A stretch of 64,000 nucleotides of DNA, taken from Chthonomonadaceae bacterium (GTDB taxonomy: Bacteria; Armatimonadota; Chthonomonadetes; Chthonomonadales; Chthonomonadaceae). Position 1 is the stretch's first letter; each line of letters opens with the position of its first letter. Below are positions 1-9,441 of this stretch, one piece after another. The stretch spans positions 1 through 64,000 of the forward strand of contig DAIDHN010000013.1 in NCBI GenBank assembly GCA_027459665.1, in the 5' to 3' direction. The translations under genes and the position numbers were made by a program. The notes under the pieces are model-generated. The model did not search any database. It was not told the DNA's origin and saw nothing but the letters and a program-made list of their open reading frames with translations.

Positions 1-161
1 TAGGGAGTGCGCTGGGCGGTCTTCCGCCAGCAGAGAGGCTGGAAGGCACGGCAGCTGCTGCAGCGCTGGCGGCGATGGGAGGGGCTGGCATTGTGCGCGT
101 GCATGATGTGAAAGCCATGAAGCGGGTGACCGCCCTCTGTGATGCCGTGCGCAATGTCTGA
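1..161 (+). CDS. folP: dihydropteroate synthase, C-terminal end (partial)
   Basis: The reading frame is open from base 3 to a TGA at 159-161 and its 5' part lies outside the window. The 52 visible residues end with GIVRVHDVKAMKRV, the last beta strand and helix of the DHPS TIM barrel, whose Arg-Val-His segment contributes to the pterin-phosphate/pABA site. An upstream EGTAAA segment also fits the family. The enzyme condenses 6-hydroxymethyl-dihydropterin diphosphate with p-aminobenzoate in cytosolic folate synthesis. The next gene starts 27 bases downstream on the same strand, so they may share a transcript. Only the tail is visible, but the motif is diagnostic. Confidence 0.85.
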   Translation, partial: GSALGGLPPAERLEGTAAAAALAAMGGAGIVRVHDVKAMKRVTALCDAVRNV

Positions 162-188
162 AACCTGACACAGGGAGAATACGTCCAG

Positions 189-998
189 TTGAGCGAGATG
201 ATAAACCAGCCACCCATAATACCGCCGGAAACAGCGCCCGAATCTATTGTGGCGCTTGGAATTACCAAGCAGTTCGGCAAAACCTGTGCAGTGAACAATG
301 TAAACCTGCTGGTGAGGCAGGGGGAATTTTTTGGTTTTCTTGGCCCAAACGGGGCAGGAAAATCTACCACTATTCGCATGTTGTGCGGGCTGATACGGCC
401 CGACAGCGGAGGAATTAGGGTGGCAGGATATGAGGCTGCTACCCAACTGCAGGAAATGAAGGGGGCGATTGGGGTGCTGCCCGATGAACCGGAGCTGTAC
501 GAGCGGCTTACCGGCAGAGAGTATCTGATGTTTGCGGGACAGATGTATGGTTTGAACAGAAAAGAGTGCGCCAGCCGTGCTGCTGACCTGCTGGAACTGA
601 TGCAGCTTACCTCAGACAGCAAAAAGCTTATAGTAGATTATTCGCTTGGCATGAAAAAGAAGGTTGCGCTTGCAGGCGCGCTGATTCACCGCCCGCAGGT
701 ATTGTTTCTGGATGAGCCGTTCAATGGCATAGACCCTGTATCGGTGAGGGTTTTACGCGAGGCGTTGCATCATCTTACCGAACGCGGCGCTACTGTTTTT
801 ATTTCCTCACATGTGATGGAAGTAGTGGAGAAACTCTGCACGCGAGTTGCTGTGATACAGAAGGGACAGCTGCTGGGAGTGGGAACTCTGGAGGAACTGC
901 GCAGCATGAGTCAGGCAGGAGAGGATTCTTCTCTGGAAGATGTTTTTTTGAAGATGGTGGATGCTCCGTCTACAGAAACCGGGCTGGACTGGTTATGA
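189..998 (+). CDS. ABC transporter ATP-binding protein (exporter type)
   Basis: This is the cytosolic ATPase of an ABC-2-like exporter. It has a Walker A GPNGAGKST near residue 52, a signature region with YSLGMKKKV in place of LSGGQ, Walker B VLFLDEPF near residue 176 and a switch His in SSHVMEVVE. The LGMKKK signature is common in ABC-2/NatA-like drug or antigen exporters. I chose the TTG start at 189 because AGGGAG at 172-177 lies 11 bases upstream; an ATG at 198 is the alternative. Its last four bases (ATGA) overlap the start of the permease gene, which implies translational coupling. The substrate cannot be told from sequence. Confidence 0.9.
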   Translation: MSEMINQPPIIPPETAPESIVALGITKQFGKTCAVNNVNLLVRQGEFFGFLGPNGAGKSTTIRMLCGLIRPDSGGIRVAGYEAATQLQEMKGAIGVLPDEPELYERLTGREYLMFAGQMYGLNRKECASRAADLLELMQLTSDSKKLIVDYSLGMKKKVALAGALIHRPQVLFLDEPFNGIDPVSVRVLREALHHLTERGATVFISSHVMEVVEKLCTRVAVIQKGQLLGVGTLEELRSMSQAGEDSSLEDVFLKMVDAPSTETGLDWL

Positions 999-2647
999 GG
1001 CCGGTAGCGCTGTTGATGGGGCTGCGTTTGCGCCTGAATATCCGCCGCTTTTCGCGCACCCGCACTGCCATGGTTCTGGGTATTTTTGTGATGCTTTCTC
1101 TGCTTGCTTTCGCATGCGGCACGGCATTTCTCACATGGCAGCTTCACCTGCTATCTCCTTTTTACAAGCTGAATGTTTTGGGCGGCGCCATGCTGGTGGT
1201 TTTCGTTTTCTGGACTGTTGCGCCGATAATCGGCTACTCGTTCAACGAATCTTATGATATATCACGTCTGTTTATGTTTCCTATCAGCAGCCGTCAGCTG
1301 CTGGCAGGGTCTATTTTTGCTGCTTTGCTAGACAATGCCACGCTCTGGATGATACCATCGCTCATGGTTGTGCTCTATATTTTCAGCACCAGCCTATTCA
1401 GTTTTTTGGTAACGGGCGCTTCGCTGCTGCTGTTTTTGCTGCTGGTTTTGCTTCTCAGTCAGTTTCTCATGCTTCTGGGCGCCGGCCTGCTGCAAAGCCG
1501 GCGTTTTAAGGATTTCTCTTCTATATTTGCTCTCATTGTAGCTGCCAGCTATTATATGCTGCAGCAGACCCTGTTTCTGCACATCACCAACATTCACTGG
1601 GCAGCGCTTCTGCACAGCCGTCTGTGGCAGGTGTTGAATGTACTGCCCCCGGGGGCGGCTTCTTCTGCTATTGGCGCTGCCGCCCAGGGTAAGCCAATGG
1701 CTGCACTGGGGTGGCTTTGTCTGCTGGCTGTCTACTTTACTTCGCTGCTTTTTATTACAGCACGCATCCTCGATGCGGTGCATTCGGGCCTGGATGGGCC
1801 GCTGCAGAGCAGGCTGGACAGCAAGGAAAAGGAGATAGCAGACACAGGCGAAACCAGAGAAAAAGCCGGGTGGCTGCAGAGTAAAATACCGCCAGTGATG
1901 TTTTTGATGATGCAGAAGGAACTGCGCTACTTTCAGCGCTCACCCTTTTACCGCCTCATTTTGGCAAACACGCTCTACATGGTGGTGGTAATAGTTGCCG
2001 GCAGCCTTCCGGCAGTGGAGGCGGGCACAATGAAACAGAACCTGCCGCATGTTGTAGCCGGCGTCGACTGGGCTGTGCTGTTTTTGCCCATGCTGGTGCA
2101 AACCACGGTGGTAGGCAATTTTCTAGGGCTTGAATCGCTCACCCAGATATTTCTTACGCCGGCTTCGCGGCGCGATATGATACTGGGCAAGAATATTGCG
2201 TATTTCTCCATTTTTGGAGGGGTCAACTGCTTTATTGTAACAGCCGTGAGTTTGTTTCATCATGCTGCAGGGCAAATTTTACCCATGATAGTCTGGGCGC
2301 TGCTTGCAGAGATTGTTCTGCTGGGGGCAGGAAACATTACAAGCATAGTTATGCCCCGCCGCATTGTGATGCGGGGCTGGCGTGCTGCGGGTGCAGCAGG
2401 GGGAGGCTGCGGACGCATACTGTTTTCGCTGGGACTGCAGCTGGTCACTTTGGCACTGCTGATACCAGTGCTGGCGGCGCTGCTGCTGCCGAATTGGTTT
2501 CATGCTGCGATCTGGTATGCGTTTTCTATACCCGGCGCGGTTGTGTATTCTGTACTAATCTACCTGCTGTCGCTCTATTTTGCCGTGCCCATGCTTCAGA
2601 ACCGCGAGCCGCTTATTGTTGAGCGCATGCACCAGCAGAATGAGTAG
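995..2647 (+). CDS. ABC transporter permease, ABC-2-like membrane protein
   Basis: A 550-residue polytopic membrane protein with roughly twelve hydrophobic segments in two blocks, separated by a charged cytosolic linker around residues 265-310. It starts inside the stop of the ATPase gene (ATGA overlap), so the two are almost certainly subunits of one exporter. The length and layout suit the large ABC-exporter permeases that are fused duplicates rather than 250-residue half-permeases. No substrate-specific motif was recognised. Its stop lies 9 bases from the end of the convergent protease gene, with no obvious terminator between them. Confidence 0.8.
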   Translation: MRPVALLMGLRLRLNIRRFSRTRTAMVLGIFVMLSLLAFACGTAFLTWQLHLLSPFYKLNVLGGAMLVVFVFWTVAPIIGYSFNESYDISRLFMFPISSRQLLAGSIFAALLDNATLWMIPSLMVVLYIFSTSLFSFLVTGASLLLFLLLVLLLSQFLMLLGAGLLQSRRFKDFSSIFALIVAASYYMLQQTLFLHITNIHWAALLHSRLWQVLNVLPPGAASSAIGAAAQGKPMAALGWLCLLAVYFTSLLFITARILDAVHSGLDGPLQSRLDSKEKEIADTGETREKAGWLQSKIPPVMFLMMQKELRYFQRSPFYRLILANTLYMVVVIVAGSLPAVEAGTMKQNLPHVVAGVDWAVLFLPMLVQTTVVGNFLGLESLTQIFLTPASRRDMILGKNIAYFSIFGGVNCFIVTAVSLFHHAAGQILPMIVWALLAEIVLLGAGNITSIVMPRRIVMRGWRAAGAAGGGCGRILFSLGLQLVTLALLIPVLAALLLPNWFHAAIWYAFSIPGAVVYSVLIYLLSLYFAVPMLQNREPLIVERMHQQNE

Positions 2648-2656
2648 CCCGGGTGC

Positions 2657-3700
2657 TCACCTGCCGGCAAGCACCAGCAGGAGCAGGGTGGCGTTGTAGC
2701 AGCCATGCATAATCATGCCAGGCAGCAGTGTGCCTCTGCGGTGACGCAGCAGAGCCAGCATGCAGCCTATTGTCCATATGCTCAGCAGAGAATTGGGAAG
2801 GGTGGGGTGCAGCAGCGAAAAAATTAGACCAGAAACCAGTATGGCCCAGCCTGCTCCCAGGTGGTTGCGCAGTGCTGTGAAAAGCAGCCCGCGCAGCAGC
2901 AGTTCTTCTACAATGGGCGCTGCAATGCAGGCTGTAAAAAAAACCACCAGCAGCATGGGGGCACCATGTGTATGCACCAGAATGGTTTCTATTGGGTTGG
3001 CAGGCGATTTTGCGTTGTGAGTTAGAACCTTGTTCAGCAGGTCTGCAGCGATGAGCAGCGGCAGAGTAAGCAATAGGCAGCCAAGCCCCGCCCCAATCTC
3101 TTTAATTCCCTGCCCTTTGTGCAAGCCAATGTATTTTAGCGCCTCTTGCATGCGTATGCCTGCTGCAGATGAATATCTGGCCAGCAGGAAAAGCACGCCT
3201 GTGGCTGTTATGGGTTCAAACAACAGGTTCAGAATCAGGTTTGTCCAGATGAAGCGGGAAGTAACCGCGCCAGAGTGCGTGTTTTGAAACACAAGGGTCA
3301 TTATTGCCAGCAGAGTTAGAAAAAAGACTTGAAATATGAGAAATACCTTGAGCAAAATAATGTTTAGAGCAGGAACATTGGTAGACTGGCTGACTGTGCT
3401 GTGTTGATTCTGCTGCGAAGCATTGAGATGCTTAAGCACCGACTGTATTGCCAGAGCAGCCCATGCAAGTATGCCAGAAAGAATGAGAAATTGAAATGCC
3501 CTGAATGCTTCTGAGGCAAGCAAGGTGGGGGTGTGGTGCTTCAGCAGCGAGGCTGAAGTGCCCCATATGCGAATCTTGACTGCATTGTTCTGCAGCCCTA
3601 AAGCGGCTGTCAGGCCGCTAAGGGCACAGACAGCCGTGAAGAATAGGGTGAAACGGTTTATTTTATTGTGGTCTGCAGTTTCATCTGTATTAGAGGGCAT
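2657..3700 (-). CDS. CPBP (CAAX/Abi) family intramembrane metalloprotease
   Basis: Multi-pass membrane protein of 347 residues. The C-terminal half holds the CPBP (Abi) motifs: EELLLRG (motif 1, paired Glu plus Arg), FSLLHPTL (motif 2 His) and MHGCYNATLL (motif 3 His/Asn). Together these form the metal-dependent glutamic-type active site of Rce1-like proteases. The N-terminal half has four or more additional membrane segments. The start ATG shares one base with the stop of the TPR gene (TAATG), so the two are coupled. The substrate is unknown; bacterial members act in processing of membrane peptides or in immunity to them. Confidence 0.85.
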   Translation of the reverse strand: MPSNTDETADHNKINRFTLFFTAVCALSGLTAALGLQNNAVKIRIWGTSASLLKHHTPTLLASEAFRAFQFLILSGILAWAALAIQSVLKHLNASQQNQHSTVSQSTNVPALNIILLKVFLIFQVFFLTLLAIMTLVFQNTHSGAVTSRFIWTNLILNLLFEPITATGVLFLLARYSSAAGIRMQEALKYIGLHKGQGIKEIGAGLGCLLLTLPLLIAADLLNKVLTHNAKSPANPIETILVHTHGAPMLLVVFFTACIAAPIVEELLLRGLLFTALRNHLGAGWAILVSGLIFSLLHPTLPNSLLSIWTIGCMLALLRHRRGTLLPGMIMHGCYNATLLLLVLAGR

Positions 3701-4371
3701 TAAATGTGCATGCTTTCTTTCTCAATAATGAGGGCACGCACTCTGCGCAGCTGTACCAGCGCGATAGCGTCGCCCTTGATTTTGCTGGCGTGTTCCCATG
3801 CTTTTTCCGCTCCCTTGAGGTCTCCTGTCAGTTCGTAGCAGTGCGCCAGTCCATGCCAGGTAAGCATGGGGCTGGGGTATTTTACCGCCTGTTTGTACCA
3901 TTTCAGCGCAGTGGCAGGCTGATGCAGGTGCAGCCAGTAAAATGTTCCTAGTTCATCATACATATAGTAGCTGTGCGGGTTTGCATTCAGGCCCTGTTTA
4001 AGGGTTTCGAGTGCGAGACCAGTTCTATCGGTAGACCAAAGGAGCCAGGCATTGTCGGCATAGGCATCCATATTGTGCGGGTCGCCCTGCACTACTACCT
4101 GGTTGAGGTTGATGCAGTGGTTGTACTCTCCCTTGTCAAAGTGGGCATCTGCCATGAGATATATCCTGCCCAAGCTGTCGGCCAGAATTGCATCTGAGGC
4201 GGCCTGCTGGCTGACTGCGCCTGGGTTGGGGGCATGTGCGGGGGCAGTTGCAGCAGAACCGGAAGTGACCGACGCTCGGCCAGACCTTGAGACGGGAGGC
4301 GCCGCCAGCGCCAGACTGGGCGTGGCAATGGCAGCCCAAACACAGACCGTATTGATTAATGCTTTTTTCAA
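3700..4371 (-). CDS. exported TPR-repeat protein
   Basis: 223 residues. An N-terminal Lys-Lys plus hydrophobic stretch ends in ALAAPP, a signal peptide with a likely cleavage after ALA at about residue 24. From about residue 60 onward there are three to four TPR-like helix pairs (for example the segments with MDAYADNAWLLW, YYMYDELGTFYWLH and TWHGLAHCYELTG). It is therefore probably a periplasmic or secreted interaction scaffold with no catalytic motif. It lies between the HEAT-repeat gene (17 bases away) and the CPBP protease (1-base overlap), so this part of the minus-strand operon encodes two solenoid proteins plus a protease. Confidence 0.75.
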   Translation of the reverse strand: MKKALINTVCVWAAIATPSLALAAPPVSRSGRASVTSGSAATAPAHAPNPGAVSQQAASDAILADSLGRIYLMADAHFDKGEYNHCINLNQVVVQGDPHNMDAYADNAWLLWSTDRTGLALETLKQGLNANPHSYYMYDELGTFYWLHLHQPATALKWYKQAVKYPSPMLTWHGLAHCYELTGDLKGAEKAWEHASKIKGDAIALVQLRRVRALIIEKESMHI

Positions 4372-4388
4372 AAAACTCCTCCTGAGTT

Positions 4389-5606
4389 TTATTTGTGCCA
4401 GGTTTTTCGATTCATCAGCTGCAGCCCAAACTGTGCTGCCTGGGCAATTCTGCCATCCTTGCTTCGTGTGAGTCGCTGCAGCAGCGGGACTGCCCTGGGG
4501 GCTCCAATTCTCCCCAGTGCAATGGCTGCTGCCGTTGGAATGGCATCATCGTTGTAATATTCAGCTGCATACATGAGAGAAGGCACGGCACGGCGGTCGC
4601 CAATATTGCCCAGCGCCTTTGCGCTCTGCTCTCTTACATCTTCATTGGCATCTTTGAGGCCGCGCTGCAGGGCTGGCAGCGCACGCACATCTCCAATGGC
4701 TCCCAGCGCCTGAGCTGTTACAAAGCGTACCAGCCTGCTGCTGTCATGCATCAGGGGGATGAGAACGGGCACTGCACTTCGTGCGTGCAGATGGCCAAGC
4801 GCGCCTGCCGCTGTAGCGCGCAGGGAGGCTCTGCTGCTTTTGAGCATGGATACCAGCACAGGAACAGCACGAGTGTCTCCCATTTTGCCTAGCGCATAAG
4901 CTGCGTAAAAGCGCGCTCCATATCCTGGCTGTGCAGGCTGATGCAGCATTGCTTCCAGCTGGGGCACTACTGCAGTATTGTGCAGCTGAGCCAGAGCAAC
5001 CGCCGCATTGATGGCTGTCTGCCTGTTTTTGTCATGCAGCAGAGGCAGCAAAAGCGGTGCGCATTCTGGCGTGCCTGCCGTGGCAAGAGCGGCAGCCGCC
5101 AGCAGCCTTGTGCGAGCATCGCTGCTGTGCAGCTGTCCTGCCAAAGCAGCTGAGGCGCTGGTATCTCCTATCTCGCCCAGTGTGCGTATGGTTTGTCGGC
5201 GCACGGTGAGCGATCGGCTCTGCAGTAGCGGAATCAGCACGGGCACTGTTTGCGGCATTGCCAGTATGCCCATTTCGCGTACCAGAGCGGTTTTCTGCAC
5301 CGGGGCTGCCTTGTGCAGAGCGCCGAGGATGAGTGAAATGTCTGATCGTTTAGCAACGTTTGCCAGCGAACGGGCCGCCAGCGACCGCACCTCGGGGGAG
5401 GCGTCGGCGAGCGCTGTTATGAGTACGCCTACTGCCCCCGGCTCACGGCGCCTGCCCAGGCGGATGGCTGCATCTGCACGTTGCGCAACAGCGCCATGCA
5501 AAAGCAGATGCTCTGTGCTTTTGTAAACTGGAATATGCGTTATCGCTTCTGCTGCCGGCAGCGCCGTGAGCAGCAGAAGCGCAGATGTTACAAATAAGCG
5601 TACCAT
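4389..5606 (-). CDS. exported HEAT-repeat protein
   Basis: 405 residues beginning with a signal peptide that ends near PAAEA. The rest is an almost unbroken array of about ten HEAT/PBS-lyase-like repeats of roughly 31 residues, with the recurrent pattern A-ALG-IGD-RAVP-L (for example AVPVLVSMLKSSRASLRA and ALPALQRGLKD). Such arrays form an alpha solenoid for protein binding. The array fills the protein, so no lyase activity should be inferred. It lies 42 bases downstream of gatB and 17 bases upstream of the TPR gene on the same strand. Its function is unknown. Confidence 0.8.
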   Translation of the reverse strand: MVRLFVTSALLLLTALPAAEAITHIPVYKSTEHLLLHGAVAQRADAAIRLGRRREPGAVGVLITALADASPEVRSLAARSLANVAKRSDISLILGALHKAAPVQKTALVREMGILAMPQTVPVLIPLLQSRSLTVRRQTIRTLGEIGDTSASAALAGQLHSSDARTRLLAAAALATAGTPECAPLLLPLLHDKNRQTAINAAVALAQLHNTAVVPQLEAMLHQPAQPGYGARFYAAYALGKMGDTRAVPVLVSMLKSSRASLRATAAGALGHLHARSAVPVLIPLMHDSSRLVRFVTAQALGAIGDVRALPALQRGLKDANEDVREQSAKALGNIGDRRAVPSLMYAAEYYNDDAIPTAAAIALGRIGAPRAVPLLQRLTRSKDGRIAQAAQFGLQLMNRKTWHK

Positions 5607-5648
5607 AACAGTTATGAACGTATTGCTGCGGTGAGGAGTTTCTTATTG

Positions 5649-7091
5649 TCAGTTTTTGCGCGACAGTTTTTCATCCAGCAGTTTATTTACGTCTCTTGGG
5701 TCTGCCTTGCCCTGTGTTGCCTTCATCACCTGCCCAACCAGAAAGCCTCTTTTGTTTACCAGCCCTTTTTCTACAATGTCTGATACAATGGCGCTGTTTT
5801 CGGCCAGCACACTATCTAGCGCTGCTTCGAGGGCAACTGTGTCTCGCAGCACCACCAGCCCTTCGCGCTGGGCGAGGGTTTGCGGATTTTCGCCGGTAGC
5901 TGCCATTCTTTCGAGCAGGGTTTTGCCCAGCTTGCCGCTGATGTCGCCTCTTTCTATCATATTGATCATAACAGCAAGGTGAGGGGAAGAGACCGGTGAG
6001 TTGGCGATGTCAAGCGACTGCGCATTCAGAATGCGGCTCAGGTCGCCCATGATCCAGTTGGCAGCCGCCCGCGGGTCAGCAGCACCGGCAGTTTGTTCGT
6101 AGTAATCGGCCAGGGAGCGGGTTTCTGTGAGCTGAGCGGCATCTGCATTCGAAATGCCGTACTGTTCTACAAAGCGTGCATGGCGTGCGTCTGGCAGTTC
6201 TGGCAGCGAGGCGCGAATCTCTTCAATCCATTGGGGGGTAATGTCCAGGGGAAGCAGGTCTGGTTCAGGGAAGTATCTGTACTCCTGTTCCACCTCTTTG
6301 CTGCGCTGTGCAAAAGTAGCCTGTCGAGCTTCATTCCATCCCCTGGTTTCCTGTACCACTTTTTCTCCGTGGTTCAGCAGGGAAGCCTGCCGTTCAAGTT
6401 CATATTCTATGCCTCGCTGCACGGCTCGAAAAGAATTGAGGTTTTTTATTTCGGTTTTTGTGCCGTAGGCGGCGGCGCCCACTGGCCGAAGGGAAACATT
6501 GGGTTCACAGCGCAGCGATCCCTGTTCCATTTTACCGTCGCATACCTCCAGATAGGTAAGTATGGCTCGCAGTTTCATGAGATAGGCCCGCGCTTCTGCA
6601 GTGGAGTGTATGTCTGGCGGAAACTCGGTAACTATTTCCATCAGGGGCACGCCTGCGCGGTTGAGGTCTACGTAGCTCTCATTGCCTACGGTATGAAACA
6701 GCTTGCCGGTGTCTTCTTCCAGGTGTACCCTGCGTATGTGTATTCGTTTTTTCTGGCCGTTTACTTCAATGTCCAGCCATCCAGACGCCCCGATAGGGTT
6801 GTCGTACTGGCTGATTTGATAGCCTTTGGGCAGGTCGGGGTAGAAGTAGTTTTTGCGATCGAAACGCGCACGCGAAGCAACTGTACAATTGAGGGCAAGG
6901 GCAGTACGAATAACATGCTCTACTGCCTTGCGGTTTGTTACCGGCAGGCTGCCCGGCATTCCGAGGCATACCGGGCAGCAGCGTGTGTTGGGTTCTCCGC
7001 CAAACTGGTTGGCGCAGCCGCAAAACATTTTGCTTTCTGTAAGCAGTTCAGCATGGCATTCCATGCCAATCACCGGTTCATATTCAGGCAC
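5649..7091 (-). CDS. gatB: Asp-tRNA(Asn)/Glu-tRNA(Gln) amidotransferase subunit B
   Basis: 480 residues, the usual length of GatB. The N-terminal [12 protein letters not shown], the zinc-site Cys cluster (CGCANQFGG followed by [13 protein letters not shown]) and [16 protein letters not shown] are hallmark GatB motifs, and a YqeY-like tail domain occupies about the last 150 residues. With GatA and GatC it amidates misacylated Glu-tRNA(Gln) or Asp-tRNA(Asn). The start is GTG with a purine-rich AGGAG about 12 bases upstream. gatA and gatC are not adjacent, so the operon is split, which is common outside Firmicutes. Confidence 0.97.
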   Translation of the reverse strand: MPEYEPVIGMECHAELLTESKMFCGCANQFGGEPNTRCCPVCLGMPGSLPVTNRKAVEHVIRTALALNCTVASRARFDRKNYFYPDLPKGYQISQYDNPIGASGWLDIEVNGQKKRIHIRRVHLEEDTGKLFHTVGNESYVDLNRAGVPLMEIVTEFPPDIHSTAEARAYLMKLRAILTYLEVCDGKMEQGSLRCEPNVSLRPVGAAAYGTKTEIKNLNSFRAVQRGIEYELERQASLLNHGEKVVQETRGWNEARQATFAQRSKEVEQEYRYFPEPDLLPLDITPQWIEEIRASLPELPDARHARFVEQYGISNADAAQLTETRSLADYYEQTAGAADPRAAANWIMGDLSRILNAQSLDIANSPVSSPHLAVMINMIERGDISGKLGKTLLERMAATGENPQTLAQREGLVVLRDTVALEAALDSVLAENSAIVSDIVEKGLVNKRGFLVGQVMKATQGKADPRDVNKLLDEKLSRKN

Positions 7092-7130
7092 CTTGCTCTT
7101 CTTCTCCTCTAAGGCGTAATAGCTGCAGCA

Positions 7131-7622
7131 TCAGGTAAACAAATGCTGCATTACAACAACATCCAGCCACCTGTCGAATTTGTACACCACTTCTTTGTAG
7201 CATGCGGCCTGCTGGAAGCCGAATGCAGTGTGAAGCCGTATGCTTGCCTGGTTCTGACTGTCTATCAGAGCCATCATACTGTGAAAGCCATTTTGCCTGG
7301 CATGCTGCAGCAGGGGCTGCATCAACGCCGAACCTGCTCCGCGTCCTCGCCAGGCTTTGGCAACATACACCGAGTTTTCTACTGTAAAGCGATACCCGTA
7401 ACGAGTATGAAACGGACCATAGGATGCCCATCCGATCACCTCATCGTTTTCTTTGGCAAGCAGCACCGGAAAGCCGCCTTGCATGCGTGTTTCGTACCAG
7501 TGCAGCCTCTGCTCGATAGTTTGCGGTTCATGGTCTGCTGTGCAGGTAAGGGTGAGTACCGCTTCATTGTAGATTTCCAGCACCGCAGTCATGTCCTGCG
7601 GATTAGCATTGCAGATGATCAT
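7131..7622 (-). CDS. GNAT N-acetyltransferase, phosphinothricin-acetyltransferase-like
   Basis: 163 residues forming one GNAT domain. The acetyl-CoA loop appears as VAKAWRGRGAGSAL near residue 90, followed by HSMMALIDSQNQASIRLH and FGFQ, the arrangement of the Pat/Bar/YncA branch. This family acetylates small amines (phosphinothricin, methionine sulfoximine and related compounds) or amino acids. The start overlaps the stop of the ABC binding-protein gene by four bases (ATGA), so it is translated with the transporter. That suggests it may modify a compound the importer handles, which is an inference only. Confidence 0.85.
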   Translation of the reverse strand: MIICNANPQDMTAVLEIYNEAVLTLTCTADHEPQTIEQRLHWYETRMQGGFPVLLAKENDEVIGWASYGPFHTRYGYRFTVENSVYVAKAWRGRGAGSALMQPLLQHARQNGFHSMMALIDSQNQASIRLHTAFGFQQAACYKEVVYKFDRWLDVVVMQHLFT

Positions 7623-8680
7623 GGAAGATTGTTTGGCCCTGTGGGAGCACTCGCCATGTTTATATGGGAGGCAACAATATGCTTGGGAATAAACTCACGG
7701 TCGAGAAACTGGCTGACCGGAATGATTTTGTTGATTATACCTGCTTCCTGGGCATGTTTTTCAATTTCCATCATTTCGGCATCTGTAGGAGTAAGATGTT
7801 CGTACTTTACACGTCCTGGCGGGTTGGTGAGTACAAAATCGAGCAGCTTAGGATTTTGCCGGAAGTAGGGTGCTGCCAGTTTTGCCGCCTGCAGGCGATG
7901 AGTGTCGGCCCATTTTCCGCTGTCTGCTATGCCTCGTACCAGGTCTTTTACTTCATCGGGGTGTTTTTGTATGAGCGAGTCGCTAACAACCAGCACGCAG
8001 GAGATGAATCGGGGCCAGAGCTGATAAGAGTAGTAGAGTACTTTGCCATATCCTGCCATTTGCGATGCGCCGGCAAAAGGCTCGCCTACAAAGTAGGAAT
8101 CTATTGCATGCGTCTGCAGCGCCGAGGGCATATCGGGCGGAGCCATTTGCACAAAGTGTACAGATGCGCTGTTTACCCCCTGGTGTTTCATGGCGTACAA
8201 AAGAACAAGGTACTGGTTGCTTTCAAAACTGGGGATAGCAACCGTTTTGCCTGCCAGGTCTTTGAGGCTGTGAATTGGCCCGTTTTTCAGCACCATCATC
8301 GTAGAGCCGTCGCGGTGTCCCAGGTAGACAATTTTGCAGGGCACGCCTTCTTCGTTGAGTTTGATAGCCATGGGGGCCAGCATGAAGGTTGCCTGCAGTC
8401 TGCCCGACTTGAAGGCTTCTGCCACAGTGGGCCAGTCGTGGTACAGGTGCGAGTCAAATTCTGTGCCTGTAACGCTTGTTTTGGATGCAAAGGAGGTAAC
8501 TGGGCAGGTAAGATGGCAGGTTACCGGTAGAAACCCTACTTCCAGTACTTTTCTTTTACCACCTGCTGCAGCGCTGAGAGAGACCGGTTTTTGTTTCCAC
8601 GGCTGTTTGCGCAGAATAAACAGTGCGATGATGAGTACAGCTGCAATCAGGATGATGCGCAGCAAGGGACTTTGTTTCAT
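7619..8680 (-). CDS. NitT/TauT-type ABC transporter substrate-binding protein
   Basis: 353 residues with a single N-terminal hydrophobic segment (about residues 7-23) and no lipobox, so it is probably membrane-anchored by its signal. The mature part shows the SsuA/NrtA fold, including GFLPVTCHLTCPVT near residue 50, the hinge segment with LKDLAGKTVAIPSFESNQYLV, and a VGEPFAGASQ ligand-cleft segment. The paired Cys of TCHLTCPVT sit where the ligand-binding loop begins. A strong AGGAG precedes the ATG. The permease and ATPase genes lie upstream on the same strand, completing an importer for a small anion or sulfonate-like solute that sequence cannot identify. Confidence 0.85.
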   Translation of the reverse strand: MKQSPLLRIILIAAVLIIALFILRKQPWKQKPVSLSAAAGGKRKVLEVGFLPVTCHLTCPVTSFASKTSVTGTEFDSHLYHDWPTVAEAFKSGRLQATFMLAPMAIKLNEEGVPCKIVYLGHRDGSTMMVLKNGPIHSLKDLAGKTVAIPSFESNQYLVLLYAMKHQGVNSASVHFVQMAPPDMPSALQTHAIDSYFVGEPFAGASQMAGYGKVLYYSYQLWPRFISCVLVVSDSLIQKHPDEVKDLVRGIADSGKWADTHRLQAAKLAAPYFRQNPKLLDFVLTNPPGRVKYEHLTPTDAEMMEIEKHAQEAGIINKIIPVSQFLDREFIPKHIVASHINMASAPTGPNNLP

Positions 8681-8709
8681 AAAATACTCCTGTGTGCTGT
8701 TATGATGAA

Positions 8710-9441
8710 TCAGACATGCATACCGAGCACATTCAACATTTTTTCTGCTGTATCTATTACAACCGGATGCGAAAGACTGCGAGGGCGTTCCATTTCTGGG
8801 AGTGTGATTTCACATGCAATTGCTGCCGGCCGGCGGGTGAGTAAGATGATGCGTGTGGCAAGCTGTGCTGCCTCTTCTACATCGTGGGTAACAAAGATGA
8901 CTGTTTGCTCTTTATCTTTGAGGAGGCGTATGAGTTCTGAGCGCATCTTTAGGCGGGTGAGAAAATCCAGGGCAGAAAAAGGCTCATCCATCAGCAGTAT
9001 TTCGCTGCCAGATACCAGCGCTCGCGCCAGTTCCACCCGCTGCCTCATCCCTCCAGAGAGCTGATGCGGGTACGATTCCTGGTAGCCGTCCATTCCTACG
9101 CTGCCCAGCATTTCATTCGCCAGGGTGATTCGCTTTCCATTTGATTTTTCGATGTGCAGCAGGCCCATGGCAACATTTTCCAGGGCAGTTTTCCAGGGGA
9201 GCAGTCCTCCCTGCTGGTAAATGGTGCGAGTGTGTGCGCAGCGTTCCAGCGTGCCTGTGTCATGAGTTTCATGGCCGCCCAGCAAGCGCAGCAGAGTGGT
9301 TTTACCGCACCCTGAAGGCCCTACCACGGCCACGAATTCGCCGGCGTTTACGCTGAACGAGATGTTTTGCAGCACTTGTCTGCCGCTGTATGAGCGGCTG
9401 ACATTTTCAAGGCGCAGCATGGTTGTGGTGTCTGGTTTCAT
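8710..9441 (-). CDS. NitT/TauT-type ABC transporter ATP-binding protein
   Basis: ATPase of the SsuB/TauB/NrtD branch: Walker A GPSGCGKTT, Q-loop QQGGLLPW, signature LSGGMRQRVELARAL, Walker B ILLMDEPFSALD and H-loop FVTHDVEEA. The longest frame begins at 9465, but I chose the ATG at 9441. It makes an ATGA overlap with the stop of the permease gene, the normal arrangement in such operons, and gives the usual family length (243 residues). It powers import together with the neighbouring permease and binding protein. Confidence 0.9.
   Translation of the reverse strand: MKPDTTTMLRLENVSRSYSGRQVLQNISFSVNAGEFVAVVGPSGCGKTTLLRLLGGHETHDTGTLERCAHTRTIYQQGGLLPWKTALENVAMGLLHIEKSNGKRITLANEMLGSVGMDGYQESYPHQLSGGMRQRVELARALVSGSEILLMDEPFSALDFLTRLKMRSELIRLLKDKEQTVIFVTHDVEEAAQLATRIILLTRRPAAIACEITLPEMERPRSLSHPVVIDTAEKMLNVLGMHV

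Noticed and set aside
6093-7112. 339-codon + strand open frame opposite gatB
   Set aside because: It is antisense to a clearly real gene and has no family motif; a codon-usage shadow.
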